Source of the DNA: CADEEN01 sp963816315
GTDB taxonomy: Bacteria > Pseudomonadota > Gammaproteobacteria > Burkholderiales > Burkholderiaceae_C
Assembly: GCA_963816315.1 (NCBI GenBank)
Contig: CAWFJZ010000008.1
Coordinates: 124,001-188,000 of the forward strand
DNA: 64,000 nt
Reading direction: 5' to 3'
The position numbers and the translations under genes are program-made. Positions 33,203-42,199 of this stretch are shown in pieces (positions within the stretch are counted from its first letter, which is position 1; every line of letters begins with the position of its first letter). The notes below the pieces were generated by a model, which was given only the letters and a program-made list of their open reading frames with translations, searched no databases and was not told the origin of the DNA.

Positions 33203-34453
33203 ATGTTCGACAAAGCCCGCCACACCATCGCCGCCGTGGACCCCGATCTGTGGGCCGCGATGGAAGCCGAGAACCATCGCCAGGAAGAGCACATCGAGCT
33301 CATCGCCAGCGAGAACTACACCTCGCCCGCGGTGATGCAGGCGCAAGGCTCGCAGCTCACCAACAAGTACGCCGAGGGCTACCCGGGCCGTCGCTACTAC
33401 GGTGGCTGCGAGAACGTCGATGTGGTCGAGCAACTCGCCATCGACCGCTGCAAGCAGCTCTTCGGCGCGAAGCACGCCAACGTGCAGGCCAACTCCGGTT
33501 CGCAGGCCAACCAGGCCGTGTTCTTCGGCCTCTTGCAGCCGGGTGACACGATCATGGGCATGAGCCTGGCCGAAGGCGGCCACCTGACGCATGGCATGCC
33601 GCTGAACATGAGCGGCAAGTGGTTCAAGGTGGTGAGCTACGGGCTCGATGCGAATGAAGTGATCGACTACGACGCGATGGAGCGCCTGGCGCACGAGACC
33701 AAGCCCAAGCTCATCATCGCCGGCGCTTCTGCGTACAGCCTCGCGATCGACTTCGAGCGCTTTGCCAAAGTGGCCAAGGCCATCGGCGCGATCTTCATGG
33801 TCGATATGGCGCACTACGCCGGCTTGATCGCCGCCGGCGTCTATCCGAACCCGGTGCCGCATGCCGACGTGGTGACGTCCACCACGCACAAGAGCCTGCG
33901 CGGCCCGCGCGGCGGCATCATCGTGATGAACGACGACGACATCGCGAAAAAGATCAACAGCGCGATCTTCCCCGGCATCCAAGGCGGGCCGCTGATGCAC
34001 GTGATCGCCGGCAAGGCGGTGGCCTTCAAGGAAGCGCTCGAGCCGTCGTTCAAGGTCTATCAGCAGCAGGTGGTGGCCAACGCGCGCGTGCTCGCCGAGA
34101 CGCTGATCGCGCGCGGCCTGCGCATCGTCTCCGGCCGCACCGAGAGCCACGTCATGCTGGTCGATCTGCGGCCCAAGGGCCTCACCGGCAAAGAAGCCGA
34201 AGCGCTGCTCGGCCGCGCGCACATGACGTGCAACAAGAACGGCATCCCGAACGACCCGCAAAAGCCGATGGTCACCAGCGGCATCCGCCTGGGCTCACCG
34301 GCGATGACGACGCGCGGCTTCAAGGAAGAGCAGGCGAAGCAGACCGCGCACCTGATCGCCGACGTGCTCGACGCGCCGACCGACGAGAAGGTGATCGATG
34401 CCGTGCGCGCGAAGGTGGCGGCGCTGACGCGCGACTTCCCCGTGTATCGCTGA
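33203..34453 (+). CDS. glyA: Serine hydroxymethyltransferase
   Basis: 416 residues from ATG 33203 (MFDKARHTIAAVDPDLW; GAGGA eight bases before). PLP lysine in VVTSTTHKSLRGPRGG; IELIASENYTSPAVM and YPGRRYYGGCENVD are diagnostic. It converts serine and THF to glycine and 5,10-methylene-THF in the cytoplasm. It is under the ZTP riboswitch and is followed after 12 bp by nrdR, a common Burkholderiales arrangement. Intact. Confidence 0.97.
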   Translation: MFDKARHTIAAVDPDLWAAMEAENHRQEEHIELIASENYTSPAVMQAQGSQLTNKYAEGYPGRRYYGGCENVDVVEQLAIDRCKQLFGAKHANVQANSGSQANQAVFFGLLQPGDTIMGMSLAEGGHLTHGMPLNMSGKWFKVVSYGLDANEVIDYDAMERLAHETKPKLIIAGASAYSLAIDFERFAKVAKAIGAIFMVDMAHYAGLIAAGVYPNPVPHADVVTSTTHKSLRGPRGGIIVMNDDDIAKKINSAIFPGIQGGPLMHVIAGKAVAFKEALEPSFKVYQQQVVANARVLAETLIARGLRIVSGRTESHVMLVDLRPKGLTGKEAEALLGRAHMTCNKNGIPNDPQKPMVTSGIRLGSPAMTTRGFKEEQAKQTAHLIADVLDAPTDEKVIDAVRAKVAALTRDFPVYR

Positions 34454-34465
34454 GGTCGGGCCGAC

Positions 34466-34909
34466 TTGCGCTGCCCCTTCTGCACCCACGAAGAAACGCA
34501 GGTCGTCGAGACGCGCGAGTCCGACGAAGGCGACGTCATCCGGCGCCGCCGCCGCTGCACGCATTGCGACAAGCGCTTCACCACCTACGAGCGGCCCGAG
34601 ATCGCGCTGCCGCAGGTGGTGAAGAAAGACGGCGCGCGCGCCGAGTTCGACGAGGCCAAGATCCGCGGCTCGATGCTGCTGGCGCTGCGCAAGCGGCCGG
34701 TGAGCGTGGAGCAGGTCGATGCGGCGGTGGAGCGCATCAAGGACAAGCTGCTCACCGGCGGCGCGAAAGAGGTCGCGTCAACACGCCTCGGTGAACTCGT
34801 CATGCGTGAGTTGAAGCGCATCGACAAGGTGGCCTACGTGCGCTTCGCGTCGGTCTATCGCAGCTTCGAAGACGTGGACGAGTTCCGTCAGCTCATACGC
34901 GACATCTGA
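34466..34909 (+). CDS. nrdR: Transcriptional repressor NrdR
   Basis: 147 residues. Zinc ribbon CPFC...CTHC and ATP-cone domain (VVKKDGARAEFDEAKIRGSM). The product starts MRCPFC as in all NrdR proteins, which fixes a TTG initiation codon at 34466; weak TTG initiation suits a low-level repressor translated behind glyA. It represses ribonucleotide reductase genes in response to (d)ATP. Confidence 0.95.
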   Translation: MRCPFCTHEETQVVETRESDEGDVIRRRRRCTHCDKRFTTYERPEIALPQVVKKDGARAEFDEAKIRGSMLLALRKRPVSVEQVDAAVERIKDKLLTGGAKEVASTRLGELVMRELKRIDKVAYVRFASVYRSFEDVDEFRQLIRDI

Positions 34910-34936
34910 GCCGCGTGCAAGCACCTCCGGCGGGTG

Positions 34937-34968
34937 AACGGGTTTGTCCCGGCCCGTTTTCCCCCTTT
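34937..34968 (+). terminator. Likely terminator of glyA-nrdR (duplicated at 36420)
   Basis: Stem AACGGG (34937-34942) with CCCGTT (34953-34958), followed by TTCCCCCTTT. The same stem and tail occur in the second copy of the duplicated block at 36420-36451. Confidence 0.6.
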
Positions 34969-35033
34969 AGGGGGAGCGATTTCGTAGTGCCCGATGCCTA
35001 GAGTTCCTTCCACACCAACCGGAGGAACTCGAG

Positions 35034-35567
35034 ATGAACAGCAGCAAGACCCTGAGCAGCAAGCAGCGCGGCGTGACGATGATCGAGGCCTGCATCACGC
35101 TGGCCATCGCCGGCATCCTGGCCGGCAGCGCACTGCCTTCCTTCAAAGACTCGCTGGACAAGCGCAAGGTCGAAGGCATCTCGTCGGAGGTGGGAACCGA
35201 CCTGCGCTACGCCCGCAGCGAAGCCGTGGCGCGCAACACCGGCGTGCGCGTGAGCTTCTATCAGGGTTGCTACGTCGTGCACACCGGCAGCCGCGCCGAT
35301 TGCCAGTGCGACGGCCAGGGCCCGGCGGTCTGCACCGGCGACGCCGTGGCGCTGAAGACGGTCAACAGCGCCGAGGCGCGTGGCGTGCAAGTCGTCGCCA
35401 ACGTGTCGTCGATGCGCTTCGACCCCATCAACGGCACCACGTCGCCGACCGGCACCGTCTGCACCGTGCCGGCCAACGGCCGCTCGGTGCACCACGTGGT
35501 CAGCCTCATGGGCCGCGTGCGCACCTGCTCGCCGGCTGCAGCCGGCGCGCCTTGCGCTCCCTGCTGA
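35034..35567 (+). CDS. GspH/FimT-family pseudopilin, copy A
   Basis: 177 residues. Short leader MNSSKTLSSKQRG ending in Gly, then the type IV pilin-like N-terminus VTMIEACITLAIAGILAGSA with Glu at the fifth position of the mature protein. This is the prepilin peptidase signature. The body has FimT features (YARSEAVARNTGVRVSF) and four cysteines around RADCQCDGQGPAVC. Minor pseudopilins prime type IV pili and FimT-like ones can bind DNA for uptake. It is nearly identical to the gene at 36517 (about eight residue differences). Confidence 0.88.
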   Translation: MNSSKTLSSKQRGVTMIEACITLAIAGILAGSALPSFKDSLDKRKVEGISSEVGTDLRYARSEAVARNTGVRVSFYQGCYVVHTGSRADCQCDGQGPAVCTGDAVALKTVNSAEARGVQVVANVSSMRFDPINGTTSPTGTVCTVPANGRSVHHVVSLMGRVRTCSPAAAGAPCAPC

Positions 35568-35586
35568 ATCACGCGTCCCGCTGGCC

Positions 35587-36024
35587 TCAATCCGACTCGG
35601 TAAAGAACAGTTCGACGCTGGCCGTGGTCCACGTTGCGACGCCGGCACCGAAGAAGTCAGTGTCCTCGGTCCAGATCGAGCAATCGGCCGCGAGAGCGCA
35701 TGCCAACACCGGCCAGTCTTCGCGGTCGCGCGGTCCGATGCGCGCCAACGCGCGGTCTTTGAACGGCAAGTACGACTCTACGGGCACAAGCACGATCACG
35801 CGCGCCAGGGTCTCCAACTTCTCGAGCGCCGCATGGATCGCCTCGGCCGACTTGGCGCGCTTGGCCAGGATCGTGGGTAGGTGCTCTCGCGCTTCATCGA
35901 AGGCGATGTCGGGCGCGAGGAAGGTCGCTTGCGCGGCGTGAGCGGCGAGCAGTTCCGGCACGCGGCTGCCGAGCACCGCCCGCACCAGGATGTTGGCGTC
36001 GAGGACGATGGCGCGAGCGGTCAT
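35587..36024 (-). CDS. PIN-domain toxin (VapC-like)
   Basis: 145 residues from ATG 36024 (MTARAIVLDANILVRAVLG). PIN domain acidic residues are visible in LDANIL, in FDEAREH and in WTEDTDFFGAGV. VapC-type toxins are RNases. It starts 4 bp after the antitoxin stop. It ends 19 bp from the stop of pseudopilin copy A, on the opposite strand. Confidence 0.85.
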   Translation of the reverse strand: MTARAIVLDANILVRAVLGSRVPELLAAHAAQATFLAPDIAFDEAREHLPTILAKRAKSAEAIHAALEKLETLARVIVLVPVESYLPFKDRALARIGPRDREDWPVLACALAADCSIWTEDTDFFGAGVATWTTASVELFFTESD

Positions 36025-36028
36025 GCGT

Positions 36029-36298
36029 TCAGCGCCGCTTGCGCCGTGGCGCCGCTCGGCGCGCGGCTTTGAAGTCCGCCACCAGCGCATCGACCTCGCC
36101 TTCGCTGAGAGGCATCACTGCTTTCAACCTGGCGCTGGCCTGCGCAAGCGCCAGCAAATCGGCCTGCAAAGCCCCAGGCGTCGGGATGAAGATGCCCACG
36201 GTCTGACCGTGACGCGTGACGGCCACGGGTTTGTCTGATGCGATGTACTCGGCCAGCCCTGCGCGGAATTCGCGTATGCCGACTTTTGTGGTTTCCAT
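36029..36298 (-). CDS. Phd/YefM-family antitoxin
   Basis: 89 residues (METTKVGIREFRAGLAEYIA). N-terminal DNA-binding part REFRAGLAEYIASDKPVAVT followed by RHGQTVGIFIPT is the prevent-host-death fold; the basic tail ARRAAPRRKRR would neutralise the toxin. First gene of the pair, so autoregulation is expected. The pairing of a Phd-type antitoxin with a PIN toxin is common. Confidence 0.85.
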   Translation of the reverse strand: METTKVGIREFRAGLAEYIASDKPVAVTRHGQTVGIFIPTPGALQADLLALAQASARLKAVMPLSEGEVDALVADFKAARRAAPRRKRR

Positions 36299-36400
36299 GG
36301 CCTGCTCCGTTCGGAGGATTCACTGATTAGCGTCATTGTGTCTCACTGTGTACACAACCGCAAGCGCTGTCAAAGTACATGCACCCAGCCAATCCGGCCT

Positions 36401-37050
36401 GCAAGCGCCCCGGAGGGTGAACGGGTTTGTCCCGGCCCGTTTTCCCCCTTTAGAGGGAGCGATTTCATGGTGCCCGCTGCCTAGAGTTCCTTCCACACCA
36501 ACCGGAGGAACCCGAGATGAACAGCAGCAGCAAGACCCTGAACCAGCAGCGCGGCGTGACGATGATCGAGGCCTGCATCACGCTGGCCATCGCCGGCATC
36601 CTGGCCGGCAGCGCGCTGCCTTCCTTCAAGGAGTCGCTGGACAAGCGCAAGGTCGAAGGCTTCTCATCGGAAGTGGGAACCGACCTGCGCTACGCCCGCA
36701 GCGAGGCCGTGGCCCGCAACACCGGCGTGCGCGTGAGCTTCTATCAGGGCTGCTACGTCGTACACACCGGCAGCCGCGCCGATTGCCAGTGCGACGGCCA
36801 GGGCCCGGCGGTCTGCACCGGCGACGCCGTGGCGCTGAAGACCGTCAACAGCGCCGAGGCGCGCGGCGTGCAAGTCGTCGCCAACGTGTCGTCGATGCGC
36901 TTCGACCCGACCAACGGCACCACGTCGCCGACCGGCACCGTCTGCACCGTGCCGGCCAGCGGCCGCTCGGTGCACCATGTGGTCAGCCTCATGGGCCGCG
37001 TGCGCACCTGCTCGCCGGCCGCAGCTGGCGCGCCCTGCGCCCCCTGCTGA
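36401..37050 (+). repeat. Direct duplication, copy B
   Basis: Second copy of the 650-bp block at 34917-35567. The upstream leader (36420-36516) and the whole gene are conserved; the coding part differs at about eight residues. Confidence 0.9.
36517..37050 (+). CDS. GspH/FimT-family pseudopilin, copy B
   Basis: 177 residues, almost the same as copy A, with MNSSSKTLNQQRG as leader and changes D-to-E in SFKESLDKRK, I-to-F in EGFSSEVG, I-to-T in DPTNGT and N-to-S in CTVPASG. Both copies keep every cysteine and the processing site, so both are likely functional. It leads into the pilE gene 102 bp downstream. Confidence 0.88.
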   Translation: MNSSSKTLNQQRGVTMIEACITLAIAGILAGSALPSFKESLDKRKVEGFSSEVGTDLRYARSEAVARNTGVRVSFYQGCYVVHTGSRADCQCDGQGPAVCTGDAVALKTVNSAEARGVQVVANVSSMRFDPTNGTTSPTGTVCTVPASGRSVHHVVSLMGRVRTCSPAAAGAPCAPC

Positions 37051-37152
37051 TCGGGGGTTTGCACGCCAGCGGCGACGAACGGACGGCGCGGCGCGATTGG
37101 CGGCGGCGAGCCGGCGGTCGCGCGGATCGTGAAGAGTTTCACAATTGGCGCC

Positions 37153-37664
37153 ATGGTTGCTGCAAAAGTTCACACACGCCCAGCGCGTCGAGCGATCAGC
37201 GGCTTCACGCTGATCGAGTTGATGATCGTGGTGGTGGTGATCGCCGTGCTGGCCGCTATTGCCTTGCCGTGCTTACCTCGAGTCCGTGCGCAAGAGCCGC
37301 CGTGCTGATGCGATCACCGAGTTGAACAAAGTGGCCCAGGCGCAGGAGCGATGGCGTGCCAACAATCCCAACTACAACAACGCGGACGTCAGTTCGGCAG
37401 CCACCGGCCTGCGGCTTGTCACGGGAACAACGGTGGCGTTGAACTACACCTTGGCCAGCGGCTACTACACGATCACCATCGGCAACGCCACGGCGTCTCC
37501 GACGACTTACCGGCCACGGCAACGGCAGTGGGCGCACAAGCGAGCGATGCGAAGTGCGCTGTCCCTCACGCTGACGATGACCAGCGGGAACGTTGCGTAC
37601 TGGGCGGTCGAGCGTAGCCACGTGGCAGATCGGCAACCAGCCAACCAAGTGCTGGAGCCGCTGA
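37153..37664 (+). CDS. PilE-type minor pilin, frameshifted
   Basis: ATG 37153 starts MVAAKVHTRPARRAISG, then the mature FTLIELMIVVVVIAVLAAIA. The continuation AYLESVRKSRRADAITELNK is in another frame (indel near 37268). Later ATATAVGAQASDAKC, and then WQIGNQPTKCWSR before the TGA at 37662, need further indels between 37505 and 37610. The disulfide-bounded C-terminal loop is the PilE class feature. Its stop overlaps the next start (ATGA). Confidence 0.8.
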
Positions 37665-38161
37665 TGAAAGCACGCAACGCGCCAGCATGGCTTCACGCTC
37701 GTTGAGTTGATGACGGTGATCGTCATCGCCGGCGTCTTGGTGACGCTCGCGGTGCCCGCGTTTCGGGACATGCTCGAGCGCCGCCGTCTCGAAGGCCAAG
37801 CCAACGAGTTGGTGACCGATCTCGTCGTATGCCAAGAGCGAGGCCGTTCAACGCAACCGCGAGGTTCGGCTGACGACCGATCCCAGCGGAACAAGCTGCT
37901 ACGTAGTCGCGGTGATGCCCGATCCGCCGGCGGGCACCTGCGACTGCACCGCCTCGCCGCGATGCACCGGTGGCCCGACGGAGTTGAAGACGGTCACCTT
38001 GACCGGCGGCGTCACTGTCACGACCAACAGGACGATCACGATTCGAACCGGTTCGTGGCGCCCGGCGCAATGCTGCCAGCATCTCGGTGCAGAACAGGTT
38101 GCGCGTACCTACACGGTGTCGGTCGCGGCCAACGGCCGCGTCACGCCGTTCAATGCCATGA
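37664..38161 (+). CDS. FimT/FimU-type pseudopilin, frameshifted
   Basis: ATG 37664 (MKARN). Pilin signature HGFTLVELMTVIVIAGVLVT is read in a second frame, then YAKSEAVQRNREVRLTTD and VAVMPDPPAGTCDCTASPRC in a further frame. The end, near VSVAANGRVTP, is uncertain. At least three indels are needed (near 37690, 37830 and 38050). It sits between pilE and pilW, consistent with an accessory pilin of the type IV pilus priming complex. Confidence 0.7.
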
Positions 38162-38891
38162 CGGGCGGGGGCAACGTGTGTTGCCACGACCAAACGTTTG
38201 CCAGTGCGTCACAACGCGGCTTGTCGATCATCGAGCTGATGGTCGGCGTGGCTATTGGCTTGTTCATCGTCGGTGGTGCGATCAAGCTGTTTGTCGATAT
38301 GTTCAGCAACAACCGCCGTTGTTGCTGGAGGCGCGAGTCAACCAGGATCTCCGGGCTGCCGCGGACATCATTGCGCGCGACGTCCGGAGGGCCGGGTATT
38401 GGGCGGGCGCCTCGGCGGCCTTGTCAGGTGCGTCGCCAGCGCCAAATCCGTACGCCGATTACGGCTCCATCGGCGCCAACAGCATCGACTATGCCTACGA
38501 CCGCGGGGCCGGCGCATCGGCGGCAGGCTTCAGTTTGTCCGGCAACCAGATTGTCATGACCGTTGGCGCTGCTTCGCAACCTCTGACCGATGCGGGCACT
38601 GTGCGGATCACCCGCTTCGAGATTGCCAACTCGGCCTCAGCCACACAGTGGTTCGATGTTGCGCAGAACTGCTCATGTATTTCGATCGCAGCAAGCGCTG
38701 CAGGCGGTGGGTGTACAGCGGCTGAGATGTTGGCATTCGCCGCTGGTTCCGCCAGCCGGCCGCAGGTTGGTTTGCGTTGGGTGGACATCGTCATCGAAGG
38801 CGAGTCAGCGACCATGCCTTCCGTTCGGCGGCAAGTGGTCGAGTCGGTTCGTCTGCGCAACGATCAGATCAGGGGCGCGTGCATACGCTGA
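38158..38891 (+). CDS. PilW-type minor pilin, frameshifted
   Basis: Likely ATG 38158, overlapping the upstream stop. The signature QRGLSIIELMVGVAIGLFIV is followed by a shift near 38320, after which LLLEARVNQDLRAAADIIAR and DVRRAGYWAGA continue to GACIR and the TGA at 38889. N-terminal pilin helix with GLS-type cleavage (Leu at +1) and the RNDLRAAADIIARDVRRAGYW-like helix are typical of PilW. Repaired length is about 244 residues, shorter than many PilW proteins. Confidence 0.78.
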
Positions 38892-38896
38892 ATTCC

Positions 38897-40252
38897 ATGA
38901 AAAACACAATCGTCTATCTGCCCAGTTCGACACGGCTCCGCCAACGTGGCGTTGCATCGCTGGTCGTTGCCTTGGTCCTGCTGCTTGGAGGGACGATCAT
39001 TGCGTTCTTCGCCAACCGCGGCTTTATTTTCGAGCAGCGCACCTCGGCCAACCAGTACCGGGCCACAAAGGCCTTTGAACTGGCCGAAGCGGGGTCTGAA
39101 TGGGCGTTGGGCAAGTTGAACGAGAACCTGATGTTGAACTCCGCTACGGCGTGCGCACCGGCCGCTGCTGCGTCGGGCGCGTCGAGTACGTTTCGCGAGA
39201 GATACGGAAACCCGCAGGCGAGCTGCTCGGCAGGCGTGGGCTGCTTTCAGCCGGCCGACACGGGCGTTGCCGGCTGTCGCATCAGCGCGGCGGGCACGTT
39301 CACCTGCGAGTGCCCTTCCGGCGCAGTGGCCGCCTGGAGCGCCAACCCCGAGGAAGGCCGTTTCGGCGTGCGCATAAAAAGTGGCGGTGATGCGAGCACG
39401 CTCGAAATCATCTCGCGCGGTTGCAGCAGCGGTACGGATGCTTGCGACCCCGATGCGGCGTCAACTGCTGATGCCACAGCGGTCGTTCGGGTACTGGCCA
39501 AGGTCGTTCCGGCTGTCCCATCGGGTCCCGCGGCCGCGCTGACCACAGGCGCCGCCACTGTCACCGGCGGGAACATGCATGTCGTCAACAACGACCAGGT
39601 GAGCAACGGCATCACGATCCACTCGGGCACCACGGTGAACTTGGGCGGGAGCACAAATGTGTACACGTTGCCCGGCACGCCGGCTCGTGCCTCGGTGCTC
39701 GACAACGACCCGTCGCTGGCTGATCTGAGCAACGCTGACCCGAGCGGCGACGCCTTCTTCGCCAACTACTTTGGACAGACGCTGACGAACTACAGAGACA
39801 TTGATCCGGACGTCATTCGTCTTGGACCGAGTGTGGCGATTGCTGCGAACCGGTGTACCGATTGTTCCAGCCGGATCACCGAGATCCTCGCAGGCCCCGT
39901 GCGAGACCCGAAGTTTTACGTCCAAGGCAATGTCACGTTCAACGGTGGCACGATCGGGTCGCGCTCCAACCCGGTCATCATGGTCGTCAGCGGAGACATC
40001 GAGCTGCGCGGCAACATGACCGCCTACGGACTCTTCTATTCCGCGGGCGCCACCGCCTTAGAGAATTGGGATTGGTCGGGCTCAGGGGCGGCCACCATCT
40101 ACGGCGCATTCGTTTCGCGCGGCAGATTCGACAACGCCAGCGGGAACATGCGTCTGATTTACGACCCGTCGCTTTGGAGCACCGCAGGTCAGCCCGTCGG
40201 GCGCCTCGTGCGTGTGCCGGGTTCCTGGCGCGACAAGGCCACCACTTTTTAA
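38897..40252 (+). CDS. PilX N-terminal-domain minor pilin
   Basis: 451 residues from ATG 38897 (MKNTIVYLPSSTRLRQRGVA). Hydrophobic pilin-like segment SLVVALVLLLGGTIIAFFAN lacks the usual Glu5, as in PilX/GspK-type proteins, followed by QYRATKAFELAEAGSEWALG. The long C-terminal part is cysteine-rich at first (CSAGVGCFQPADTGVAGC, CTCEC-like FTCECPSG) and then a beta-rich region NPVIMVVSGDIELRGNMTAY typical of PilX proteins with a surface domain. Intact. Lower GC than flanking housekeeping genes. Confidence 0.8.
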   Translation: MKNTIVYLPSSTRLRQRGVASLVVALVLLLGGTIIAFFANRGFIFEQRTSANQYRATKAFELAEAGSEWALGKLNENLMLNSATACAPAAAASGASSTFRERYGNPQASCSAGVGCFQPADTGVAGCRISAAGTFTCECPSGAVAAWSANPEEGRFGVRIKSGGDASTLEIISRGCSSGTDACDPDAASTADATAVVRVLAKVVPAVPSGPAAALTTGAATVTGGNMHVVNNDQVSNGITIHSGTTVNLGGSTNVYTLPGTPARASVLDNDPSLADLSNADPSGDAFFANYFGQTLTNYRDIDPDVIRLGPSVAIAANRCTDCSSRITEILAGPVRDPKFYVQGNVTFNGGTIGSRSNPVIMVVSGDIELRGNMTAYGLFYSAGATALENWDWSGSGAATIYGAFVSRGRFDNASGNMRLIYDPSLWSTAGQPVGRLVRVPGSWRDKATTF

Positions 40253-40264
40253 GGAGGGTGAGCC

Positions 40265-42199
40265 GTGCTGACTCATCGAAACACAATGCTCGTCGCGCGC
40301 CGTCAACATGGCTTTGCCTTGATCGAGGCGTTGATCGCGTTCCTCGTGGTGGCATTCGGCATGTTGGCGATCGCCTCGTTCCAGTACACGCTGTCTCGCT
40401 CCTCAGATGTCGCAAAGCAGCGCACCGAAGCCACCCGCATCGCGCAGCGGGAGATGGACCGACTGCGCTCTTTCGGCCAGCGTCAAAGTGACGGCAATGC
40501 GACTGACGCGCGCTACACGTACGTGGACAACGTGGTGTCCACCAGTGCTGCAGTGGACGCAACCACGCTGTTTTCCGGGCTGACGTTTGCAACCAACACG
40601 ACCTACATGGTCGAGCGGCAGGTCCGCGACGCGAACGGTACGCTGATCACGGCTGCGACCAGCCCGACACTGACCAACAGCGAGGACCGTTCGCGTTCGA
40701 TCAACGTGATCGTTTCGTGGACGGATCGCGCCGGCCAGGCTCGGAACGTCCGACTCGCAAGTTCAGTGTCCGACGGCGATCCCGGTGATCTTGGTACGCT
40801 GGCGGTACGTCGCCGCTTGGCGTCAACTTTGCGTCCCAAGAACCGCAACATCAATGTGCCGTACCCGGCTGTGAATGTTGCCAACTGCCTTTCAGCCAAC
40901 GGGTGCAGCGCATTCGTGGTCCCGCCGAACAACGTCGCCTACGTCTTCGACAATGTGACCGGCAATGTGATTCAGAGCTGCACGTTGACGAGCTACCCGA
41001 TTTCTGCGCTCGCCAGTAGCGGCGCGACCGCGACCGCGACCGTAGCGGGGCACCCGTTCACGAGCGGTAGCTGGATTAACGTTTCAGGCGTCACGCCGGC
41101 CGTGTACAACGGCAACGTGAGGCTTTCGGGTGTCACCGCAGACATCATTGGTCCCCCTGTCGTTCCCGCAACGCTTTCCTATCAACCTGCCAGCACTCCC
41201 GCGATCACGTCGGTGACGGGAGCTTCGGCCAGGTGGGCGCTGACCGAGGGTATCGACCTTGCCGCTCTCGCGGGCGTGACCTGCACCGACTACACGAGCA
41301 GTCCGCGCTATCTGGTGAGCGGGTATGTTCGGTTCTTCACCGGCAGCAGTCCGTCTGCCGACGATCTCATCAACCCGACCGGAACAACCGGAGAGACCTT
41401 CGACCTGCTGTCCTCCGGTCCGCTGACTATCGCCTCGATTGGTTCTTTGCCGCCTGTGAGTCAGACATGCACCGCGCAGCGGCAAATGGTGGTGGAGACC
41501 AACAATGTCCGGTCCGAAACCATTCAGACCTACTCACGAGCCGGTAACGTCGTGACGATCAGAACGCGTCGTAACCACAGCTATACGGCGGGGATGGTGG
41601 TTGCCATCACCGGGACGGCCAACTATCTGTTGCAAGGCAGATTCGAGATTGCATCCACGCCAAGCAACGACAGCTTCACGTATTTAGAAGTGGGCCCCAA
41701 TGAGACGGACTCCACGGGCCGCGTCGAGTTGATCCAGCAACTCACGCTAGCCGCAACAGACGCCGTTCCGTCAGCCTACAACTCAACCGTTTCCAAGTTC
41801 GTAGCCTACACGTGCGTTGTCGAGCCGAGCACAACGGGAAGCCCGAGAGAGTGGTGGGGTCGGCTCGATCTGGTGCCAGAGACATCATCTACAGGTGGCC
41901 GCCGTCCTTGGGATACCGCAACCTACAGCGTTTGTCGCTATTCGGCCGACTACAACTCGAACGGACTGACCACCAACTCCGACCACCCGCGCAACTACCG
42001 CCGGGTGACGGGTGCATTGGACAGCCAGAACTTTGCGGTCATTCCCGCTGGAAGCACCTGTCCGACTGACACGGCTCCGACGTTTACGGGCAATCAAGCC
42101 GGCGATTTCCACAACACGAACACGGTGGCCCATCAGCCCACGGCTGCATTCAGCCCGTCCGAGCCCAACGACACGACCACGCCGATTTCGATGCAGTGA
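40265..42199 (+). CDS. Oversized PilV-type minor pilin
   Basis: 644 residues from GTG 40265 with AAGGAGG before it. Leader ends in QHG, mature part starts FALIEALIAFLVVAFGMLAI, then RTEATRIAQREMDRLRSF as in PilV. Usual PilV is 150-220 residues, so about 430 extra residues follow. That extension has two related beta-rich units: TVAGHPFTSGSWINVSGVTP with AVYNGNVRLSGVT, and RRNHSYTAGMVVAITGTAN with YLLQGRFEIAS. Such repeats occur in surface and phage proteins, suggesting an adhesive tip domain. Its stop overlaps the ribD start. Intact. Confidence 0.78.
   Translation: MLTHRNTMLVARRQHGFALIEALIAFLVVAFGMLAIASFQYTLSRSSDVAKQRTEATRIAQREMDRLRSFGQRQSDGNATDARYTYVDNVVSTSAAVDATTLFSGLTFATNTTYMVERQVRDANGTLITAATSPTLTNSEDRSRSINVIVSWTDRAGQARNVRLASSVSDGDPGDLGTLAVRRRLASTLRPKNRNINVPYPAVNVANCLSANGCSAFVVPPNNVAYVFDNVTGNVIQSCTLTSYPISALASSGATATATVAGHPFTSGSWINVSGVTPAVYNGNVRLSGVTADIIGPPVVPATLSYQPASTPAITSVTGASARWALTEGIDLAALAGVTCTDYTSSPRYLVSGYVRFFTGSSPSADDLINPTGTTGETFDLLSSGPLTIASIGSLPPVSQTCTAQRQMVVETNNVRSETIQTYSRAGNVVTIRTRRNHSYTAGMVVAITGTANYLLQGRFEIASTPSNDSFTYLEVGPNETDSTGRVELIQQLTLAATDAVPSAYNSTVSKFVAYTCVVEPSTTGSPREWWGRLDLVPETSSTGGRRPWDTATYSVCRYSADYNSNGLTTNSDHPRNYRRVTGALDSQNFAVIPAGSTCPTDTAPTFTGNQAGDFHNTNTVAHQPTAAFSPSEPNDTTTPISMQ

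Larger units (their letters stand above)
34917..35567 (+). repeat. Direct duplication, copy A
   Basis: About 650 bp covering the terminator-like hairpin, a 90-bp leader with AACCGGAGGAAC, and a complete pseudopilin gene. It is repeated almost perfectly at 36401-37050, with a toxin-antitoxin pair between. Confidence 0.9.

Noticed and set aside
31952..34261. Minus-strand open frame of 769 codons opposite the transglycosylase, riboswitch and glyA
   Set aside because: Crosses two well-supported genes and a riboswitch; His/Arg-rich low-complexity translation with no motif.
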